From Galerina marginata (taxonomy: Eukaryota; Basidiomycota; Agaricomycetes; Agaricales; Galerinaceae), in assembly GCA_023014335.1 (NCBI GenBank), contig JAECYW010000011.1, forward strand, positions 1,116,001 through 1,180,000: a stretch of DNA of 64,000 nt, given 5' to 3'. Position 1 is the first letter of the stretch. Every line of letters begins with the position of its first letter. The notes below the pieces were generated by a model. It searched no databases. It was not told the DNA's origin and saw only the letters and a list, made by a program, of their open reading frames with translations. Positions 58,629 through 64,000 of the stretch are shown piece by piece. The position numbers were made by a program, and so were the translations under genes.

Positions 58629-59063
58629 ATGATGGGAGGGACGATGTCGGTGGTGGTGAGCAGAGCGATTGATCAAAGCGACGCGCTGGTCGTCAATTAT
58701 GAGAGGTAACCATTACGACCTCTGCCAAGCTCGACCTTTCAACCTGACCCACTTTTTCATAGTCGCCTGAGTACAGACGATTTCGATTTCTATTATCCTG
58801 AAACCCCCACCCACGATTCTCTCAAAGGACATGGATCCGAAGAGTTATTTGAAATATCACCGAGGACATTGATGCGGCGCTGTCCATGCACATCGCAGAT
58901 GTCGGCACCATACGAGGCATCGGGGTTCAATGGGCGAACGCGCGATGGGAAACTTTATGAGGGCTGGCAATATGAGGCACGCGCAATGCAAGCTGCGTTG
59001 ATGCGGGACATGTTGCCGCGGATATGTATCTACCCATTGTCCCGGACGTTCCAGTGTGCGTAG
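58629..59063 (+). CDS. Possible small hypothetical protein
   Basis: The first exon, 58629-58705 (MMGGTMSVVVSRAIDQ...), ends at a GTAACC donor. An intron ending TTTTTCATAG leads in frame to RLSTDDFDFYYPETPTHDSL and on to a stop at 59063. The product would be about 130 aa, acidic then basic, with CPCTSQM. No domain or signal peptide was recognised. The intact frame across a plausible intron is the only support, so it may be chance or a gene fragment. Confidence 0.3.
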
Positions 59064-59984
59064 AAGGCGCTGGCAATGCGTACACGGAATGCAGAGTGTG
59101 ATTCTGTAGATCCGCTATGCCGCTATGCCGCGAGGAAATGGACCAAACGAATGGCGGGAGGAAGCTTTCGAAGTCGATTTTAGAAAAGGAGCAGCCCCGG
59201 TGGCTTAAGGTCGTAAATGCCCGATCAACGATGTCATTGTAATTGACTGACTGGATTTGGGCTAAGAATACCCCTTACGGTATGCAAACTTCCTTGATTT
59301 CAGTCCATCTCTGAGCTTGAGGCTTGTTTCGCTTTGTAGACCTATGCTTTGAGGTCAAGTCTTCCGCATCGTATAATCAAAATACAAAACTGGAATATAC
59401 ACCAAGGACGACAGCCACTTCGCTGAATACCCTCCTCGCAACTTCTACATCTGGTAGGTATGAAAGCCGCCACCGACATCGGACGAAAGACTGCGACATC
59501 GGCCCAGCCTCTCCCCTTTACTACCACAGAACCACGCCGCTCGTGCTGTCCAGGCCATCGCAGTCTCTTTTTTACATGGGAATCGCTCCCAGGTGACCGG
59601 TACAACCTAATAATATAACCCTCCCGCTGAAGCCTTGCGCTTACGCCTTACGATTGTTCCCAGGAAATGACTAAACCTGCCAAAATGGTCACAATGATAC
59701 CGCGCTATTTCGATTTCTTTCACGTTTGAGTATGCAAGCAGTAATCTTGATTACCTGGAATTCTTGATCTATAACGCAAAATTTGGCTTCTGACCGAATA
59801 CCTTTCTTTTGCGTCATTCTCCTGCGGCCCTTCTTTTATTGGTTCATTGGGTCTTCTTAAGCCGGCTAAGCCAACTTGGCTTCTTTCCCGTCCCCCATTC
59901 TGCAGCAAGATGATACCGTCTCTGAGCTTCATTGGGTCTAATCCACGCCTCAGCAACCTCTCTCTCAACTTAAATGTTGCGACA
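59064..59984. other. Upstream region of the second P450
   Basis: About 900 bp. It includes the promoter of the P450 and an in-frame upstream Met at 59910 that could extend its N-terminus by 25 residues. Confidence 0.45.
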
Positions 59985-62563
59985 ATGATCGTTGTAGTCG
60001 CCATTACAGCCGTTATTCTAGGGCTTCATGGCTCGACGTCAGCGTTTAATAAATCTGGAACGCTAAGACGACCACCAGGGCAACCTCGCCGTTTTTTTGG
60101 TCTCAATAAGACAGCTCCTGGGTTGCTTCCGTGGAAGGTCTTTACTGCATTGAATAAGAAATATGGTGTGTTTGGAGTTCTCCCGATCGTTGCTCGGCCA
60201 TGTGGGTTGACGAGTGTGCACATATTCCAAGGCCCTATTGCATCCTTTTATCAAGGAAACACGCTGGTTGTCGGTGAGTAAAATCCCCTAGACTCTCCTG
60301 CAATTTCTTGACTACATCCTGCTACTCAGTTTTGCAGACAGTCAAAGCCGCTACGGACCTGCTCGAGAAACGGGGAAGTATCTATTCTAGCAGACCCCGT
60401 AACATCATGGCGTACGTGTATAGGGGTCTACACTTTGCCTACCACTATATAAATTTAATTTTAGGGCAGAACTGATGTCTGGAGGGATGCGAGGGCTAAG
60501 CATGACTTATGGGCAGAGGTGGAGGAATTGGCGATCTGTAAGTGTTCTCGCTCTCTGATTATCGGATAAAATCAAACACATGCACAGCTCATGCATGCCG
60601 GACTGGGAATCGAGGCCTCAAATGGATACAAAGCTCTTCAAAGTCTTGAATCCAAGATCCTGCTGAATGATCTCCTCAATGAAACTGACCCCAAGAAATA
60701 CCCAGCACACATTCGACGGTGTGATTTGTCCCATTCCTGTGCCAAATCCTTTGATGTTTATTCAGTGTAATGACGACTAGGTACATAACTTCAGTTGTCT
60801 TTTTCATCGGCTATGGACGTCGAGTGGGGACACTTGACGATCCAGTTGTTGTGGCAAATACGAAGACGGAAGAAGGTGAGCTAGTTTCTTTTCTCTGCAA
60901 CTCCTTGCTCTGATGAAATTATGCAAGGTTTCTTACGGTAGGCCTGGCCCCAGCTTCATGACTTCATCTGCATGACTTTTACATCATATGAACTCTAGCT
61001 ATGCGTGGGTATCATCATCCTGTTGCTCCTCCTCTTAAGATCTGAATGTTGAAATATAGAACCCCAGGAAAATACATAGTCGAATCCGTAAGCAATGATA
61101 TTCTCTAACTCGTGCCTGAGATTAAATTCTCGTTTCTGGCTCACCTGCCTACGCAGTGGCCCATCCTCTTAAAACTGCCTGTAAGTTGCATATTCCACAA
61201 AACAAAATTCATTGAACCAATTCAATGACCCATCAAAATCCAGCGCTTCATGCAGTGGTTCCGGTACGGACCGGAAGCGCAGCGCAAGAAAGATGAAAAA
61301 TTGTACGTGTCGATCATGGACAGCGTCAGGAAGCAGATGTCGCTAGGTCATGCCCACCCATCCATTGCCACAAGGGGCGTGCTGAGGCAGGCTGATTTCG
61401 GACTGAGCGATCTGGAGACGGCATTTGCGCTCTCTGCGCCTTTTTCTGCCGGGGTAGGGACGGTGAGTGCATTATTTGTTTATAAAATGTGGATTCTCAC
61501 CCGCACATTATTGTTACCCTTGGAAGACTTTCGCTACTCTTGATATTTTTTTCCGTGAGTATTCCACACTCCCTCCTTCTCCCTTCTCCCTTTGCCTCCT
61601 CTATCTATGATATATTATGGACTGTCTATCTCTCCGTCTATGCAGTGGCCATGTTACACTACCCACAAGTCATGCATAAAGCTCAAGAGGAAATCGACAC
61701 CGTCGTTGGCTCTCACCGCCTTCCAGACTTTGAAGACGCGGAATCATTGCCCTACATACGAGCCATTGTTAAAGAGACCTTGAGGTTTGTCCTTGCCTGC
61801 CATCTGGCCATAAATTAACCAGATCTTGGTAGATGGCGTCCAATAATAGCCACAGGCATCTCCCACAGTGTCATCGCTGACGATGAGTATGAAGGATGGC
61901 ATATCCCAAAAGGGAGCGCTATTTATCCGAATGTATAGTACGTGCAAGATTGCCATTTAACTTCATTTAATGACCGTTGTCAACATGCTACCCTCAACAT
62001 TATAATGCAGCGCGATGAGCAAGGACGAGGAGGTAAGTATGGTTCTCCTCCCACTTCAACTAACAATTCACGGATCAATCCTTAGATGTTTCCTTCTGCG
62101 GATGAGTTCATACCCGAGCGATATCTCGAATCCAAAGCCAAAGACTCGAACTCGAATACACCCCCTCCTCACTCCTCCTTTTTCTTCGGCTTTGGACGGA
62201 GGATCTGTCCTGGAATGCATGTTGCTCAGAACTCGTTGTTAATTCTTATTGCAAGGTCAGCATTCATCCGCTATGCTAGAATCTCTAACTGAACTCAGAC
62301 AATTCAGACTTTTGTGGGCCTGGGATGTTGTCCCTCCGAAAGACTCTGGCGGAAACCCCGTACTTCCATCAAAGGCCACGGAAGATTTCAGTGGAGGCCT
62401 CATACTTCGTCCGGAAAAATTCATCTACCTGCTGCAAATGAGGAGAGGGGAAGAGGGTATTGCGTTGATAAAAGAAGAGGCAAGGCGGGCAGCAGAAGAG
62501 GCTGCTGCGTATGGCTGGCATAGTGGGGAAAAAATCCGCCCACACTTTATTCGTAAAATTTGA
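59985..62563 (+). CDS. Cytochrome P450, second; I-helix Asp replaced by Gly
   Basis: I start at ATG 59985 because it opens directly into the membrane anchor (MIVVVAITAVILGLHGSTSA). The Met at 59910 is the alternative. Next come the Pro-rich hinge (RRPPGQPRRF), RGSIYSSRPRNIM, and the C-helix GQRWRNWRSLMH. K-helix VKETLRWRP, the PERF region FIPERYLESK and haem motif FFFGFGRRICPGMH follow. Splicing the I-helix exons gives SAGVGTTFATLDIFFLAMLH. The acidic residue of the usual A-G-x-D/E-T motif is Gly here. This pair normally helps deliver protons to haem oxygen, so chemistry or activity may be altered. A charged helical extension (EEARRAAEEAAAYGW) ends the protein. Many short introns; frame kept at all joins checked. 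Confidence 0.87.
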
Positions 62564-62579
62564 GTCCTCACAAAGATAT

Positions 62580-62840
62580 TTAACGTGCGCGTAAATGTTT
62601 CTGTGTCCCCGTAAAAATATTTGGCGCCTCCAAAACCTTTAAAGCCTGTGCGCGGAAACATTCTCACTGCGCAAATAATTTATTGGCTGTCCCGAAGAAA
62701 TATTTACACTGCGCGTAATTACATTCAGTGTGCGCGGAAAGGTAATCGATGCGCGGGAATATATTTAGTGTGCGCGGAAATATATTTAGTGCGCGCAGAA
62801 ATATAATCAATGCGCGAATTTGTATTAACTCTGCGGAACG
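62580..62840. repeat. Degenerate minisatellite, unit about 20-22 bp
   Basis: At least nine imperfect units of the form GTGCGCGGAAATATATTTA follow one another. Good examples start near 62752, 62771, 62792 and 62811. Each unit joins a GC-only core (GTGCGCG) to an AT-only stretch. Spacing is irregular in the left half and regular in the right half. It begins just after the stop of the P450 gene. Confidence 0.7.
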
Positions 62841-63714
62841 CTCCCTAAGAGTTCTTTTCTTTCAAGCCTTGCCGACATGCCGTGATTATGTAAATGATCC
62901 GTTGATGGCATTTTCGGCACCAGCTAAACCTGGCAAGGTGAACTTAGATACCCAAGACTCGAGAGTCGTCTTACCTACTTAGTGAATTCTTGGCCAAGTT
63001 CATGACGCCTGAGAGTGCACACAGTGAGGTTACTTCAAACTCATTAACATTGCAAAAGCTTATTACAACAACCCTCTACGCAAAAACAGGTTGAACTAAT
63101 TTAATAACGATTCTGTGCGTTGTATCGAGGCAGCTGTTGGCGGAGGCGTATCCAAAATCGCCTCCGATAAGCCCAAATTGAGTATATGAAATGTTTGTAC
63201 ATCAAAACTATCTACAAGAACACATGTCATCTCGTAGGCGGAGGAACCGGAGGTGGATGGGAGGCAAATCATTCACGAATGGCCTTGCAACACTGGGTTC
63301 TGGAAGAGGTGGGTGAATGGGGGATAGATGAGGCGGAGGGTGGTTGGTTGGTGCAGACTGGGGGCCGCGGTTGTGGGAGTCCCAATGGGCGCCGTCGTCT
63401 GCGAAATGGGCGGGGATGGGGAGTGGAACGGCGGTCCGTGGATGCGGAACGAGGATGGCGCTGTAAATGAAACGCAGGCCGCGGGAAGCCCAACGCCCGC
63501 AAAACGGCGGGCTTGTGGGTAGTGTTGGATGTCGTATACAAAATGGTGGGCCAAGGTGTTGCATCGGTCGTACAAGGGTGGCCCGTTGTGTGTGGTTTGC
63601 AAAACAGAGGTACCTGAGGTCATGGAGGGTTGGCTGTGGGCGCAAAAGGGGCTGAGGCTGCGGGGGCACGCCCGCACCATTTGTGAAACAGGTAGCGCTC
63701 AGCGGCGGGCGTCA
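62841..63714. other. Non-coding, G-rich stretch
   Basis: No supportable gene. From 63,240 to 63,680 the plus strand is G-rich with many GGCGG and GGTGG runs, which makes long open frames on both strands by composition alone. Confidence 0.45.
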
Positions 63715-63960
63715 AAACACGTCCACTAGCAGCTGAAGCCCCTCATATGAGGACTCCAGCACAATACGAGCCTCACATGAGCTTGTATTGCTTGCCAGCA
63801 AGTGCATGGACACCGACGAAAGCGGCGGGAGGAGTTGAAACGCACCCACTGGCAACCAGAGCCCCTCATATGAGGGCTTTGACACAACACGAGCCTCATA
63901 TGAGCTCGTGCTGCTTGCCAGCAGGTGTGTCGGTAACTCGCCGACGAGGGGACACCTAGC
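63715..63960 (+). repeat. Two tandem copies of a 123-bp repeat with ATATGA palindromes
   Basis: The unit includes GCCCCTCATATGAGG, then ACACGAGCCTCATATGAGCT and GCTTGCCAGCA. Copy 1 runs about 63715-63837 and copy 2 about 63838-63960. The GCCCCTCATA landmark is at 63738 and again at 63861, giving the 123-bp period. Each copy has two palindromic CTCATATGAG-type sites (the second is CTCACATGAG in copy 1). The array may continue beyond the window. Confidence 0.75.
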
Positions 63961-64000
63961 GCAAGTTTCCAAGCGCCGGACGTCGCAGGTGGGCGCAGTG

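Noticed and set aside
63208..63680. Long Pro/His-rich frames on the minus strand
   Set aside because: The plus strand is G-rich here and both strands are open by base composition; no motif or splice pattern was found.

Overview
The window looks like nuclear DNA of a mushroom-forming basidiomycete (Agaricomycetes). The genes are split by many short GT-AG introns of about 47-70 nt. Protein families typical of that group are present: a NACHT NTPase, a DUF6699-type protein, an F-box/LRR protein, OrdA-like P450s and an APH-fold kinase. Two nuclear tRNA genes are visible, one with a canonical tRNA-Tyr intron. No bacterial operon, rRNA gene, CRISPR array or intact transposon was seen.

Layout. (1) 0.2-3.4 kb: a NACHT NTPase on the minus strand. 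Its C-terminal tail resembles the tail of the Trf4-type poly(A) polymerase 54 kb away. (2) 3.4-7.4 kb: gene-poor, with one decayed exon set. (3) 7.4-18.5 kb: the most unusual region. Two nearly identical genes point towards each other. Each encodes an AttH/CrtC-type lipocalin-like domain fused to a complete trans-polyprenyl diphosphate synthase (841 and 842 aa after splicing). Both share one phase-0 intron, a TATA box at matching distance, and a ~54-bp promoter module (one copy before gene A, two before gene B). Between them sit two small secreted, eight-cysteine, GPI-type surface proteins and a third broken relative, all on the minus strand. (4) 18.5-24.7 kb: mostly non-coding, with a long inverted repeat (19.7-20.3 kb) and a secreted GH105-like glycosidase. 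(5) 24.7-45.3 kb: a housekeeping block: TOP3 and UTP25 (divergent), tRNA-Val, ATG3, a LYAR-type zinc-finger protein, a DUF6699-type protein, an APH-fold kinase, cytochrome c peroxidase and an alpha/beta hydrolase. (6) 45.3-62.6 kb: a P450, an F-box protein, the Trf4 poly(A) polymerase, tRNA-Tyr and a second P450. (7) 62.6-64 kb: a degenerate minisatellite and a 123-bp tandem repeat carrying ATATGA palindromes.

How the genes may work together. The fusion-gene pair is the best candidate for an undescribed system. The C-terminal half keeps every motif needed to make an allylic diphosphate. The N-terminal half belongs to a fold whose members hydrate carotenoid double bonds or guide cyclisations. 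One polypeptide could therefore make and then modify an isoprenoid. The two P450s are 31-42 kb from the nearer copy, behind housekeeping genes, so a classical tight cluster is not shown. Splice sites were placed by eye; boundaries called unresolved are marked as such.
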